Source of the DNA: Candidatus Sumerlaeota bacterium
GTDB taxonomy: Bacteria; Sumerlaeota; Sumerlaeia; Sumerlaeales; Sumerlaeaceae
Direction of reading: 5' to 3'
Assembly (NCBI GenBank): GCA_026398535.1
Contig: JAPLSQ010000055.1
Span: forward strand, 66,446-124,755
Length of the DNA: 58,310 nucleotides
The position numbers were made by a program, and so were the translations under genes. The notes under the pieces are model-generated. The model was not told the DNA's origin. It saw nothing but the letters and a program-made list of their open reading frames with translations, and ran no database searches. This document shows positions 18,081 to 27,427 of this stretch, one piece after another; within the stretch, counting starts at the first letter, position 1; every line of letters begins with the position of its first letter.

Positions 18081-19781
18081 ATGAAAACCGCCGCAATTGC
18101 GTTCATGTTGCTCGTGTGCGCCCTGACAGCGCGCGCCGAAAATTATCCCCCATTCAATGCCGGGGCTGGAACCCAGACGTTCAATCCGCGCTATTCGTTC
18201 GTGACGACACAATCGCGGCTGATGGAAACGGCCGACCGCATCCACGAGATGGGCAGTGACATCATCAAGCTCGAGATGAGCGAGCGTGTGTGGGGCGTGT
18301 CGGGGTATTCGGGCTATAAATTGCCCACGAACAAGAGCGATTATTCCACCCTCGCGGCGCTGGCCGCCAATGAGCCTTCCTATCAATATGTTTTCAACAA
18401 GCCGTTCCGGACATACATAATCTGGGCGTATCCGCTGACGATCAGCGGGTCGGTGTACAATAGTTACTGGCGCAACGGCTTGTCGGACGCCAACCGCGCC
18501 AAGGAATACAATGAAATCAAGGCGCTGGCGGAGCATCTGCTGACGGCGTTCAGGGGAACGGGGAAAACGTTTCTCCTTGGGCACTGGGAGGGCGACTGGT
18601 CGCTGCGCAACAGCGGCGATCCGAATGTGGTTCCCACGGCAACGGCGATACAGGGAATGATCGACTGGCTCAACACGCGCCAGCAGGCAGTGATCGACGC
18701 GCGCGCCTCCGTGCCCGGCTCGGATGTCACTGTGTACAACTACGCCGAGGTGAACGTCGTGCTCAGCAAGATTAAGGGGTGGACGCCGCAATGGGTCATC
18801 ATGACCGATGTTGTGCTGCCTTATGTCAACAACCTCGACCTTGTGTCCTACTCGGCCTACGAAACCGCGAACCAAGTGGTGCTGGGCGGCAACTATCCGC
18901 AATGGATGTTCGACTGCCTCGATTACATCACGGCGCACGCGAACACCGTGGCGCCATTCGAGCGCGATGTTTTCATCGGCGAGTATGGGATGCCCGTGTC
19001 GGGCTCGGGCGCCTACACAGTCGCACAGCAGACCGATCTGGCGCGGCTCATGATCCAGAATACGCTGGGATGGGGATGTCCCTACAATTTATACTGGCAG
19101 ATGTACGACAACGAGGGGACTGGTTACTGGCTGGTCGACAAGAACAATGCGGCGCAACCCGCGTATGGCGTGCATCGCGATTATCTTGCCCGGGCGCATG
19201 CGTTTAAGAACCTTGCGCGTTTCTGGCTCGACCGCAATCCAAGCGAGGGCGAGATGCGCGACATGGCGCAAACATGGACTTCGTTCCAGACGGCCGCGCG
19301 GTTCGAGGACATTATCAATTCAGACGAGTTTGGCGCTGCGTGGACGAACGCCCAATACCTTGATTTCCTATTCCTGCGCCTGTTGAACACCGCCTCGACA
19401 GTTGGCGACCCGGATTACGCGGCGTGGCTGGCGCAACTCGACGGGGGCGCGCCACGCTCAGCGGCGCTCAAGGCCGGCCTCAACAGCGGACGCTTCGCGG
19501 GACTTATTTCCAACACCGCGTTCGCGCTCTACTTGTACAAAAAGACACTTCAGCGCCCGGTCGTGGACACCGGTTCGGCGGAATTCCAGAATACGCTGGC
19601 CCAGCTTGACGGTGGAATGCCGCGGTCGGAGCTTTGGCTGTTTTTCCTCAACAGCGAAGAATTCCGCATGATGGAACTGAACCTGCGCCAGATTGATAAC
19701 AAGGGCAACGTGACGATCTTCGAGCGGGAATTTTTCCTGCTCGACTTCCCGTCGGATGTCGGGGGCTGGCGCGTTTATTGA
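18081..19781 (+). CDS. Secreted glycosidase-like TIM-barrel protein with DUF4214-like repeats and C-terminal WRVY
   Basis: A 566-residue preprotein with signal peptide MKTAAIAFMLLVCALTARA. The GTG at 18054 is an alternative, but the ATG at 18081 starts the signal peptide cleanly. The first 350 residues read like a glycoside-hydrolase barrel: LLGHWEGDWSLR, WVIMTDVVLPYVNNLDLVSY, FIGEYGMP and NLYWQMYDNEG, with Glu residues where acid/base and nucleophile usually lie; no family is certain. Residues about 370-550 contain DUF4214-type repeats (FLRLLNTASTVGDPDYAAWL, QLDGGAPRSAALKAGLNSGRF, then QLDGGMPRSELWLFFLNSEEF). The protein ends VGGWRVY, sharing a C-terminal motif with three other exported proteins here. 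Confidence 0.8.
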   Translation: MKTAAIAFMLLVCALTARAENYPPFNAGAGTQTFNPRYSFVTTQSRLMETADRIHEMGSDIIKLEMSERVWGVSGYSGYKLPTNKSDYSTLAALAANEPSYQYVFNKPFRTYIIWAYPLTISGSVYNSYWRNGLSDANRAKEYNEIKALAEHLLTAFRGTGKTFLLGHWEGDWSLRNSGDPNVVPTATAIQGMIDWLNTRQQAVIDARASVPGSDVTVYNYAEVNVVLSKIKGWTPQWVIMTDVVLPYVNNLDLVSYSAYETANQVVLGGNYPQWMFDCLDYITAHANTVAPFERDVFIGEYGMPVSGSGAYTVAQQTDLARLMIQNTLGWGCPYNLYWQMYDNEGTGYWLVDKNNAAQPAYGVHRDYLARAHAFKNLARFWLDRNPSEGEMRDMAQTWTSFQTAARFEDIINSDEFGAAWTNAQYLDFLFLRLLNTASTVGDPDYAAWLAQLDGGAPRSAALKAGLNSGRFAGLISNTAFALYLYKKTLQRPVVDTGSAEFQNTLAQLDGGMPRSELWLFFLNSEEFRMMELNLRQIDNKGNVTIFEREFFLLDFPSDVGGWRVY

Positions 19782-19811
19782 TTCGAAAGATCAGGGGAGT
19801 GCGGGGGTCAA

Positions 19812-20000
19812 TCATGTCTGCCACCCGCCCCTCGTGAGAATGGCTCCGCGTTTGTTCTTGCGCTCGCGCACCAAGCCGCTCCGGCGCAAGATCTCGTGCA
19901 CTGTGCTTGCGGCCGGCTCATCCGGTAACAGCAACGACGACCCGCTCACAGCGGTCACGCCGCCGAAGCGCTTCGTCACCCCCGCGATGTCAAAGATCAC
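19812..20000 (-). pseudogene. Chimeric gene debris: ABC ATPase N-terminus joined to an integrase-core transposase fragment
   Basis: Read on the minus strand, the first 20 codons (MIFDIAGVTKRFGGVTAV) are the start of an ABC transporter ATPase up to the Walker-A approach. They run, in frame, into PAASTVHEILRRSGLVRERK, which is typical of the helix-turn-helix region of IS481/IS3-type DDE transposases. Neither half continues. This is a fusion scar left by deletion or transposition, unlikely to make a functional protein. Confidence 0.55.
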
Positions 20001-20037
20001 CTCATGCGGATCAACGTGGCGGGCGCGCCAGAAACCA

Positions 20038-20403
20038 TCAATTAATGAACCGTATGGTCAGGGGATACCTGTAGTATTCCCCGTTGTTGGCCTTGATCGA
20101 CGCGATGATCGCGCATACAATCCACACAACCAGCAATATCGCCAGCAATAAAAACCCGATAAGGATGAAACACAGGGGAATGCAGATCAACGCCCAGATG
20201 CTCAAGCTGATGTTGAAGTTCACCGCTTCTTTGCCGCACGCGTCTATAAAAACCGATTCATTGCGTTTAACGAGCCATATGACCAACGGCCCGATCACAT
20301 TTCCAAAGGGAACAACAAATCCGATCAGCGCGGATAAGTGGCAGAAAGTGGCCCACAACTTGTCATCATTGTTTAATGAATTGCTGTTGGACAACTGGTC
20401 CAT
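20038..20403 (-). CDS. DUF4870 (Tic20-like) membrane protein
   Basis: A 121-residue protein with three hydrophobic segments. The ATG at 20403 follows AAAAGGCGG; the upstream in-frame region is not conserved-looking. DDKLWATFCHLSALIGFVVP, GNVIGPLVIWL, CGKEAVNFNISLSIW and RYPLTIRF are the hallmark blocks of DUF4870 (HLs.l.g...P..niigPLi.Wl.kr..s.fvd.hgkeAlNFqis). Function in bacteria is unknown. It lies between gene debris and mnmA, transcribed in the same direction as mnmA 94 bp upstream. Confidence 0.88.
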   Translation of the reverse strand: MDQLSNSNSLNNDDKLWATFCHLSALIGFVVPFGNVIGPLVIWLVKRNESVFIDACGKEAVNFNISLSIWALICIPLCFILIGFLLLAILLVVWIVCAIIASIKANNGEYYRYPLTIRFIN

Positions 20404-20496
20404 GGGATGGCCGCCTTTTATATGATATTTTAGAGAACAATCGTTATGCAGCCGCGACAAACGCAAGAAAATGTGTATCTATACGCAATCGGTGAC

Positions 20497-21603
20497 TCAT
20501 GCGATCCATCCGCCTCCAAGCACCACGTCGCCGTTGTAAACAACCGCGGCCTGGCCGGGCGCGATGGCGCGCTGGGGTTGGGCGAACCGCACCTCGTATC
20601 TGTCCGCCCCGGCGGGCGCGATCACCGCTCGGGCGGGGGCGTGCCTGTATCGTATTTGCGCTTCTGCGCTGATCGGCGCCGCCGGGGCCGCGATGGCAAC
20701 CCAGTTCGTCCGCTCCATGATCAGCGAGCTGGCAAGCGTTTCTTCCCGCGTGCCGACAACAACCAGATTTCTTTGAGCGTCAAGGCGGATCACATAAAGC
20801 GGCTCGCTGTGGGCAACGCCCAGACCCCGGCGCTGACCCACGGTGTAGAACGCCACACCTTTATGCCGCCCCACCACACGTTCACCGGCCGTCACTATTT
20901 CGCCGGGCCGCATGGCATCCGCCCCGACGCGCCCGCTCAGAAACGTCCGGTAATCATTGCCGGGCACGAAGCATATTTCCTGCGAATCAGGCTTGTCATG
21001 CACATGAAGACCGAGAGAGAGCGCCATCTGGCGCACCTGCCGCTTCGTCATCCCGCCCAGCGGACACAGGAGCCGGCACAACTGCTCATGCCGCAGACCG
21101 AAAAGGTAATAGCTCTGGTCCTTTGCCTTGTCCGCCGCGCGCCGGAGTTCCATTCTGCCCGTGACCACGTTCTCCGCCACGCGCGCGTAATGGCCCGTGG
21201 CCACATAATCGCATCCCCACAGACGCGCCTTCTCCAGCAGAACACCCAGCTTGAGCGAATTGTTGCACAGCACGCACGGGTTTGGCGTGCGCCCGCGCAA
21301 ATAATCGCTGATGAAGGGCGCGATCACCTTCGCCTCGAACTCGCGCTCCAAGTCGAGTGTATAAAAAGTGATGCCCTCCTTGAGCGCCACGGCGCGCGCA
21401 TCCGCCGCGTCCGCGGGCGTGCAACACGAAGGCGCCCCGGCGCGGCGGCGCACCGCCGGCGCATGATGCGTGCGCATCGTCACGCCAACGCATTCAAAGC
21501 CCGCCCGCCGCAACAAAACCGCGGCCAGCGAGCTGTCCACGCCACCGCTCATGGCCACAAGCACGCGTGAGCCGCGGGCCAATTCACGTCCAAGCTCAAT
21601 CAT
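20497..21603 (-). CDS. mnmA: tRNA-specific 2-thiouridylase MnmA
   Basis: A 368-residue enzyme that thiolates U34 of Lys, Glu and Gln tRNAs. VAMSGGVDSSLAAVLLRRAG is the PP-loop ATP-binding motif. NPCVLCNN supplies the first catalytic Cys, ATGHYARV follows, and DSQEICFVP contains the second Cys. FYTVGQRRGLGV is the C-terminal barrel string. The ATG at 21603 is close to an AAGG; an in-frame TTG at 21612 is an alternative. It is somewhat unusual in carrying SCCTPADAADAR after the first PP-loop helix, a variant found in the lineage with extra cysteines. Confidence 0.95.
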   Translation of the reverse strand: MIELGRELARGSRVLVAMSGGVDSSLAAVLLRRAGFECVGVTMRTHHAPAVRRRAGAPSCCTPADAADARAVALKEGITFYTLDLEREFEAKVIAPFISDYLRGRTPNPCVLCNNSLKLGVLLEKARLWGCDYVATGHYARVAENVVTGRMELRRAADKAKDQSYYLFGLRHEQLCRLLCPLGGMTKRQVRQMALSLGLHVHDKPDSQEICFVPGNDYRTFLSGRVGADAMRPGEIVTAGERVVGRHKGVAFYTVGQRRGLGVAHSEPLYVIRLDAQRNLVVVGTREETLASSLIMERTNWVAIAAPAAPISAEAQIRYRHAPARAVIAPAGADRYEVRFAQPQRAIAPGQAAVVYNGDVVLGGGWIA

Positions 21604-21754
21604 CGCCTTCAACTATCGCCGGATGGCACAAAGATTTAATGCTTGATTTTCACTCCCTGTGATGGTTCCATCCTTTAACGATGGCTTGCCGTGACATACG
21701 GGCGAGCTTTTTTCCCGATGAAGCAACCATTCTCTACACGGAGACATCCCGAAC

Positions 21755-22375
21755 ATGCCGAAAGAAAAGACCAGGGAGTCCATCATAGAAGCCGCACAGG
21801 AAGTGTTCTCGCATAAAGGCGTGTCCAAGACAACACTCGAAGACATCGCGAAACACCTGTCAGCGAGTACGCCATCAGGCGCGAAGATCGATATGAATAT
21901 TATCAAATCCGAATTCCCGAAAATTGACGACGTGATCGAGGAGATCATCGGGCACGACATCGATGAATCCTCGGAACTCTTCACCCGCATCATGAACGAG
22001 CGGGGAAAGGCCGACATCAAGCTCACGCGCCTTGTGCGCGACCTGCTGACGCGATACCAGAAAAGCTATCCGCTCTTCCTTGCCATGAGCATCGGACTCG
22101 AAAATTTGGGCGTCGACGACGAGTTCATCAAGAACAAGGTGCGCAAGGAACACATCGAGCGCTACCGCCAGAACACCGCGATCATCGGGCGCCTCATCGC
22201 CCAGGGCCAGAGCGAAAACCTTTTCACCGACGTGGACCCACTCGAGGCGGCCTATTTTCTGCGCGGCATGATCGGCGCCGCCATCCGCTACCGCCGCCTC
22301 GCAAACCGCGAGGATGACATGCGCGATCATGCCGATACCATCATGCGCATCTTCCTCAAGGGGCTTCTGCGCTAA
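21755..22375 (+). CDS. TetR-family transcriptional regulator with a repeat inserted in its DNA-binding domain
   Basis: A 206-residue regulator. The ATG at 21755 is preceded by GGAG. The N-terminus RESIIEAAQEVFSHKGVSKT, then TLEDIAKHL, is a normal TetR helix 1-2 region. Residues 36-42 (SASTPSG) are encoded by repeat family A and fall in the turn between helix 2 and the recognition helix, before AKIDMNIIKSEFPKIDDVIEE. Removing the 18-nt core leaves HL-GAKIDMNIIKSEFPK, which aligns with the usual HLGVSRATIYYYFKSK. The ligand domain (from residue 60) looks intact and ends in a plain LKGLLR. The insert should disturb DNA binding, so the protein may be inactive or have altered specificity. It lies upstream of the hydrogenase operon, same strand. 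Confidence 0.85.
   Translation: MPKEKTRESIIEAAQEVFSHKGVSKTTLEDIAKHLSASTPSGAKIDMNIIKSEFPKIDDVIEEIIGHDIDESSELFTRIMNERGKADIKLTRLVRDLLTRYQKSYPLFLAMSIGLENLGVDDEFIKNKVRKEHIERYRQNTAIIGRLIAQGQSENLFTDVDPLEAAYFLRGMIGAAIRYRRLANREDDMRDHADTIMRIFLKGLLR
21859..21881 (+). repeat. Repeat family A, copy 5 (inside tetR helix-turn-helix)
   Basis: GTCAGCGAGTACGCCATCA plus GGCG. This copy lacks the ACCG found at the left of most copies. Translated in the frame SASTPSG, different from the frame used at the UroD-like and secreted-repeat-protein loci. Confidence 0.92.
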
Positions 22376-22406
22376 TTACGACCGCACGAAACGCGCCCCG
22401 CTGAAG

Positions 22407-22431
22407 ACCGGTCAGCGAGTACGCCATCAGG
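22407..22431 (+). repeat. Repeat family A, copy 6
   Basis: ACCGGTCAGCG through CATCAGG, single unit, 31 bp after the tetR stop. On the minus strand an open stretch of about 54 codons (22432-22595, with strings LMQKRCGDAT and VMESVKKFVLKESD) runs up to it and is terminated by the TGA inside the repeat, so a gene may have been cut here; that fragment is not recognised. Confidence 0.9.
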
Positions 22432-22632
22432 TCCGTTGCGCCTTTTTTGAGATGAGGCAATCCCTCACGGCGGGAACCACAATATCACAGTCGCTCTCCT
22501 TCAAAACAAATTTCTTGACTGACTCCATCACTCCGTCCTGTAGTGTTCGCGACAATGTGGCATCGCCACAGCGTTTTTGCATCAGGTTATTAATCCGTGA
22601 CAGGAGGCCCGGTTTGTGTCCGGGACGGCCTG

Positions 22633-22646
22633 TCCGCCGCGGCGGA
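22633..22646. repeat. 14-bp palindrome TCCGCCGCGGCGGA, copy 2
   Basis: Perfect inverted repeat directly abutting AAAGGAG, the ribosome-binding site of the first hydrogenase gene, so a hairpin here could influence its translation. Confidence 0.8.
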
Positions 22647-22662
22647 AAGGAGAAATCGGCTG

Positions 22663-23826
22663 ATGGCAACATCCGCGAAAGCAGCAAGCGGGCCGGCATT
22701 GATTGCCCGTGAGAATCTGCAGGCGGTGCTCGACGCGCTTACCGCCAAGGGATACCAGCCCATCGGGCCCTCGGTGCGCGACGGCGCAATTGTCTACGAC
22801 GAGATAAACAGCGCCGATGACCTGCCTGCGGGCTGGACCGATGAAATGTCGGGGGGAACATATCGCCTCAAACGGTCGGGCGGCAGCGCGCTTTTCGGTT
22901 ACGTGATTGGTCCGCAATCATGGAAAAAATATCTTCATCCGCCCGTGATACGGCTGTGGAAATCGCACCGCACGGACTGCACCTTCACAATCAGCAAAAA
23001 CGCCGAGGAGTCCCCGAAACTCGCCTTCATCGGCGTCCGCGCGTGCGAACTGGCCGCCATCAGCGTGCTCGATCATGTTTTCCTGCACGGCAAATTTGTC
23101 GATCCCATTTACCGCGCGCGCAGAGAGAACATCCTGATCATCGCCGTCAACTGCGGCCAGGCCGCAACGACCTGCTTCTGCAAGTCGATGAAAACGGGAC
23201 CGCGTTGCGTCAAGGGTTATGACCTGGCGCTGACGGAACTTGCCGAGGACGGGCGCCATGACTTCCTGGCCGAAACGGGCACGCCGCGCGGGGCCGATAT
23301 CCTGGCCGCCATCCCGCACAAACACGCAACGGAAACCGACCGCGAATCGGCCGCGCGTGCATGGGCCAACGCCGACGCCCAAGTCACCAGAACGCTCGAC
23401 ACCACCAACATTAAGGAATTGCTCCTTGGCAACTTGGAGCACCCGCGGTGGGACCAGACGGCCGGGCGATGCCTCACGTGCGCCAATTGCACCATGGTCT
23501 GCCCGACGTGCTTTTGCACAAACATAGAGGACGTGACGGATCTCGGCGGCAAGAACGCCGAGCGATGGCGCAAGTGGGACTCATGCTTCACGCTCGATTT
23601 TTCATACATCTTCGGCGGACACGTGCGCCAGTCGGCCATGTCACGCTACCGCCAGTGGATGACCCACAAACTCGCAAGCTGGATCGACCAGTTCGACTGC
23701 TCGGGATGCGTCGGCTGCGGACGTTGCATCACATGGTGCCCCGTGGGCATCGATATCACCGAGGAAGCGCGCGCGATCCGCGAAACCGACCGATCGCAAA
23801 AGGAGAATGCTGATGGAAATCCTTAA
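22663..23826 (+). CDS. hydB: Sulfhydrogenase-type [NiFe] hydrogenase beta subunit (4Fe-4S protein)
   Basis: A 387-residue electron-transfer subunit. The start at 22663 follows AAAGGAG at 22647-22653. Family text includes [31 protein letters not shown] and SGGTYRL. Two ferredoxin-type clusters are visible near the end: [16 protein letters not shown] and [19 protein letters not shown]. In Pyrococcus-type sulfhydrogenases (group 3b) the beta and gamma subunits carry electrons between NAD(P)H and the NiFe core and also reduce sulfur or polysulfide. It is the first gene of a five-gene operon whose members overlap or nearly touch. Confidence 0.92.
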   Translation: MATSAKAASGPALIARENLQAVLDALTAKGYQPIGPSVRDGAIVYDEINSADDLPAGWTDEMSGGTYRLKRSGGSALFGYVIGPQSWKKYLHPPVIRLWKSHRTDCTFTISKNAEESPKLAFIGVRACELAAISVLDHVFLHGKFVDPIYRARRENILIIAVNCGQAATTCFCKSMKTGPRCVKGYDLALTELAEDGRHDFLAETGTPRGADILAAIPHKHATETDRESAARAWANADAQVTRTLDTTNIKELLLGNLEHPRWDQTAGRCLTCANCTMVCPTCFCTNIEDVTDLGGKNAERWRKWDSCFTLDFSYIFGGHVRQSAMSRYRQWMTHKLASWIDQFDCSGCVGCGRCITWCPVGIDITEEARAIRETDRSQKENADGNP

Positions 23827-24271
23827 ACTTGCCATCGCCGAACACCCCTTCGGCAAAAACCTCGAACCCCGCTTTCTGAAAATGCTGGCCGGCGGGGCGG
23901 CACATGTGTCGTTCAAACAAGACCAGCACATTTTCCGCGAAGGCGAAGAGTGCGATTTCACATTTCTCATCAACTCAGGCAGTGTGGCCGTCGACATCTA
24001 CAGCCCCACCAAGGGGGCGATCACGATCCAGACCCTGAGCGACGGCGAGGTGCTCGGGTGGTCGTGGCTCGTGCCACCCTTCCGCAAACATTTTGACGCC
24101 CGCGCCTTGGAGGTCGTTCACGCCATTTCGATCAAGGGGCAATATCTGCGCGATCTCTGCGAACAGGACCACGACTTCGGCTACGAGCTGTTGAAACGGT
24201 TCATAGGCGTCGTCGCCAACAGGCTCCAGAAAACGCGCCTGCAATTGATCGACATCTATGGAGACAATTAA
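23813..24271 (+). CDS. Cyclic-nucleotide-binding-domain protein in hydrogenase operon
   Basis: A 152-residue stand-alone cNMP-binding (CAP_ED) domain. The ATG at 23813 is seven bases after AGGAG and overlaps the end of hydB; an ATG at 23807 is too close. [32 protein letters not shown] and the [16 protein letters not shown] helix are the conserved parts. There is no helix-turn-helix, so it is not a complete Crp/Fnr regulator. The phosphate-cassette Arg typical of cAMP binders is not evident ([12 protein letters not shown] occupies that region). Such small proteins are frequently interleaved in group 3b hydrogenase operons; a sensing or assembly role is inferred from position only. Confidence 0.85.
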   Translation: MEILKLAIAEHPFGKNLEPRFLKMLAGGAAHVSFKQDQHIFREGEECDFTFLINSGSVAVDIYSPTKGAITIQTLSDGEVLGWSWLVPPFRKHFDARALEVVHAISIKGQYLRDLCEQDHDFGYELLKRFIGVVANRLQKTRLQLIDIYGDN

Positions 24272-24350
24272 AGCTCATGGCCCGGGAGTCTGAAATGCCG
24301 GAATCAAATCATTCAAAACAAGACGAGTGGTCATCATGAAAGGAGGCGCT

Positions 24351-25166
24351 ATGATACCGCAGCTTTACAGCGTCAGGCAGATCAAACAGGAGACGCATGA
24401 CACGTTCACGCTGGAACTCGATCCGAAGGACGGCACGAAAACACCGAGCTTCGAGGCGGGACAGTTCAACATGCTCTACGTCTTCGGCGTTGGCGAGGTT
24501 CCCATCTCGATCAGCAGCGATCCGACGGCGCCCAAATACCTGATGCACACGACCCGCGAGGTGGGCATCGTGACCAAAGCCATGCGCAAACTCAAGCGCG
24601 GCGATATGATCGGCGTCCGCGGCCCCTACGGCACTCACTGGCCCATCGAGGAGTCAGCCGGCAGTGACATTGTCATCGTTGCCGGTGGCATCGGCCTCGC
24701 GCCGCTCAAACCCGCGCTGTGCCACCTTGTGGCGCGGCGCGAGAATTATGGCCGCGTCGTCCTGCTTTACGGCACGCGCAGCCCCAACGATATCCTCTTC
24801 CAGAAGGAACTGAAACAGTGGCGCGCGGATTTTGATCTCGAGGTTTATGTGACGGTTGACCGGGCCATCGGATCGTGGCGCGGAAACGTGGGCGTGGTGA
24901 CGACCTTGATCCCCAAGGCGCCCTTCGACCCGCTCAGCTCGGTGGCGCTCATCTGCGGCCCCGAGGTCATGATGCGCTACACAGTGCAGGAACTCGTGCG
25001 CCGGGGCGTCAATCACGGAAAAATTCACATATCGATGGAGCGCAACATGAAATGCGGCATCGGCTTCTGCGGCCACTGCCAGATGGAGGCCTCGTTCGTC
25101 TGCAAGGACGGCCCGGTCTTCACATACGGCGCTCTTGAAAATATTTTCGGCAAAAGGGAGGTGTGA
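24351..25166 (+). CDS. hydG: Sulfhydrogenase gamma subunit, FAD/NAD(P)-binding reductase
   Basis: A 271-residue flavoprotein that exchanges electrons with NAD(P)H. The start at 24351 follows AAAGGAGG at 24339-24346. [20 protein letters not shown] is the FAD-binding beta-barrel segment and [14 protein letters not shown] is the nicotinamide-nucleotide pocket. [17 protein letters not shown] with a fourth Cys in VCKDGPVF gives the C-x4-C-x2-C-x(~8)-C 2Fe-2S site of the dihydroorotate-dehydrogenase-electron-transfer type. The following gene starts three bases after the stop. Confidence 0.93.
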   Translation: MIPQLYSVRQIKQETHDTFTLELDPKDGTKTPSFEAGQFNMLYVFGVGEVPISISSDPTAPKYLMHTTREVGIVTKAMRKLKRGDMIGVRGPYGTHWPIEESAGSDIVIVAGGIGLAPLKPALCHLVARRENYGRVVLLYGTRSPNDILFQKELKQWRADFDLEVYVTVDRAIGSWRGNVGVVTTLIPKAPFDPLSSVALICGPEVMMRYTVQELVRRGVNHGKIHISMERNMKCGIGFCGHCQMEASFVCKDGPVFTYGALENIFGKREV

Positions 25167-25169
25167 GGC

Positions 25170-25961
25170 ATGGCTAAGAAAGTGGTTAAAACAAAACCGA
25201 AACTGGCCGTGTGGAAGTTCGCGTCGTGCGACGGTTGTCAGTTGAGCCTGCTCGACTGCGAGGACGAGTTGCTGGCGGTGGCCGACGCCATCGAGATCGC
25301 CAACTTCCTCGAAGCCTCGCGGGCCGTCGTCAAGGGGCCCTATGACCTGTCGCTCGTCGAGGGATCGGTGACGACGCCCCACGACGCCGAGCGCATCCAG
25401 CAGGTGCGCCGCGAATCGCGCTACCTCGTCACGATCGGCGCGTGCGCCACGGCCGGAGGCATCCAGGCGTTGCGCAATTTTGCCGATGTGAAACAATACA
25501 CGTCAATCGTCTATCCCACGCCGCAGTATATCCAGACACTGAAAAAATCCACACCCATCACCGACCATGTGTTTGTGGACTATGAACTGCGCGGTTGCCC
25601 CATCAACAAAATGCAACTCGTCGAAGTGATCAGCGCGTTTCTCAACGGGCGCAAACCCAACATCGCGCCCAACAGCGTGTGCATGGAATGCAAAAGACGC
25701 GGAACCGTGTGCGTGATGACAGCCTACGGCACTCCATGCCTCGGACCCGTAACCCATGCCGGCTGCGGCGCCATCTGCCCGTCGTATGACCGCGGCTGCT
25801 ACGGCTGCTACGGTCCCAAGGAAACGCCGAACACGACATCGCTGAGCGAATGGTGGAACGCAAAGCTTGGCGTCAAGAATGAAGACATCCTCCGCGCCTA
25901 CCGCGGATTCAACGCTTATTCCGACGCATTCCGCAGACAGAGTGAATCCTATGAAAAGTGA
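25170..25961 (+). CDS. hydD: Sulfhydrogenase delta subunit ([NiFe] hydrogenase small subunit)
   Basis: A 263-residue small subunit holding the proximal iron-sulfur clusters. [20 protein letters not shown] is the CxxC motif of the proximal cluster; further ligands are [24 protein letters not shown] and the Cys-rich [11 protein letters not shown] and [19 protein letters not shown]. Length and layout match group 3b small subunits, which carry three 4Fe-4S clusters. Its last codons overlap the start of hydA by 11 nt, indicating translational coupling. Confidence 0.94.
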   Translation: MAKKVVKTKPKLAVWKFASCDGCQLSLLDCEDELLAVADAIEIANFLEASRAVVKGPYDLSLVEGSVTTPHDAERIQQVRRESRYLVTIGACATAGGIQALRNFADVKQYTSIVYPTPQYIQTLKKSTPITDHVFVDYELRGCPINKMQLVEVISAFLNGRKPNIAPNSVCMECKRRGTVCVMTAYGTPCLGPVTHAGCGAICPSYDRGCYGCYGPKETPNTTSLSEWWNAKLGVKNEDILRAYRGFNAYSDAFRRQSESYEK

Positions 25962-27327
25962 GAAAAAGATAAAAACAACCGCCCCAAAGGTATCCGCCAA
26001 AGCCCAATCCGCTTCCGCGGCGCCCGCGAAACCCAAACAAAAGCTCTCACAGTTGCGCGTTGATTACTTGGCGCGCGTCGAGGGCGAGGGCGGAATGATC
26101 GTCAAGCTCAAGGGCGACACCGTGACCGACGTCAAGGTGCGCATCTTTGAGCCGCCGCGGTTCTTCGAAGCCTTCCTGCGCGGACGGCGATTCACCGAGG
26201 CGCCCGACATCACCGCGCGCATTTGCGGCATCTGCCCCATCGCCTACGAGATGAGCGCGGTGCACGCCATGGAGGACGCGTGCGGCGTCCACGTGACCGG
26301 CCCTCTGCGCGAACTGCGAAGGCTCATCTACTGCGGCGAATGGATAGAAAGCCATGTGTTGCACATCTTCATGCTGCATGCGCCGGATTTTCTCGGCTAT
26401 GAGGACGCCATCCAGCTCGCTCGCGATCATGGCGACCTGGTCAAAATGGCGCTCAAACTCAAGAAAATCGGCAACGACATCGTCACTTTCGTCGGCGGAC
26501 GCGAAATCCATCCTATAAACGTGCGCGTCGGCGGATTCTACAAAACGCCACGGAAAAAAGACTTCGCCGAGCTTGAGGAAAAGCTGAAATGGGCGCGCGA
26601 CGCGGCGCTTAAGTCCGTGAAGTTCGCAGCCACGCTGCCATTCCCTGATTTCGAACAGGATTATGAATTTGTTGCCCTGCGCCATCCCGACGAGTACGCC
26701 TTCAATGAGGGACGGATTGTTTCCAACAGGGGCATCGACATTCCCATCCGTGAATACGAGGATCACTTCCAAGAGGAACACGTGGAGCACTCCAACGCGC
26801 TCCACTCGCGCATTAAGAAACGCGGCGCGTTCTTTGTAGGCCCAAACGCCCGCTACAGCTTGAATTTCGACAAACTTCCGCCCCTTGCCCAAGACGCGGC
26901 AAAAGAGGCGGGCCTTGGCCCAACATGCACAAACCCGTTCATGAGTATCATCATCAGGTGCGTGGAAACAGTCTACGCGTGCGACGAAGCATTGCGCATC
27001 ATTGAACAATACGAGCAACCCGACAGGCCTTGCATCGACGTTCAGCCGCGCTCGGCCACCGGATTCGGATGCACCGAGGCGCCGCGGGGAATACTCTATC
27101 ACCGCTACCGCATCGACAACAATGGACTGATACTCGACGCGAAGATCGTTCCCCCGACAGCCCAGAACCTGAAGATCATGGAAAGTGATCTGGCGAACTT
27201 CGTTCCCAAGTTCCTGCACTTGCCTCAAGACAAACTGACATGGCAATGCGAACAGGCATTGCGCAATTACGATCCATGCATCTCATGCGCTACTCACTTC
27301 CTTAAACTGCAAATCGAGAGAGAATAA
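25951..27327 (+). CDS. hydA: Sulfhydrogenase alpha subunit ([NiFe] hydrogenase large subunit)
   Basis: A 458-residue catalytic subunit. The start at 25951 ([10 protein letters not shown]) overlaps hydD; a lysine/alanine-rich leader precedes the conserved [14 protein letters not shown]. The nickel ligands are in [12 protein letters not shown] (L1) and [10 protein letters not shown] (L2). Ten residues follow the L2 histidine (FLKLQIERE), consistent with a short peptide removed by a maturation endopeptidase. Together with HydBGD it would make an NAD(P)H-coupled, reversible cytoplasmic hydrogenase that may also reduce sulfur. Hyp maturation genes are not in the window. The operon ends about 100 bp before the oriC candidate and runs towards it. 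Confidence 0.95.
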   Translation: MKSEKKIKTTAPKVSAKAQSASAAPAKPKQKLSQLRVDYLARVEGEGGMIVKLKGDTVTDVKVRIFEPPRFFEAFLRGRRFTEAPDITARICGICPIAYEMSAVHAMEDACGVHVTGPLRELRRLIYCGEWIESHVLHIFMLHAPDFLGYEDAIQLARDHGDLVKMALKLKKIGNDIVTFVGGREIHPINVRVGGFYKTPRKKDFAELEEKLKWARDAALKSVKFAATLPFPDFEQDYEFVALRHPDEYAFNEGRIVSNRGIDIPIREYEDHFQEEHVEHSNALHSRIKKRGAFFVGPNARYSLNFDKLPPLAQDAAKEAGLGPTCTNPFMSIIIRCVETVYACDEALRIIEQYEQPDRPCIDVQPRSATGFGCTEAPRGILYHRYRIDNNGLILDAKIVPPTAQNLKIMESDLANFVPKFLHLPQDKLTWQCEQALRNYDPCISCATHFLKLQIERE

Positions 27328-27427
27328 GAACGTAGAAAGCAAGCGAGCGCGGTATCGCTGGGGGATGTGACGCCTGATTTGCGGGTTTCAAGCGTTCTTA
27401 TCCGGTCCTTGCTTGGTTTTGCAGGCT

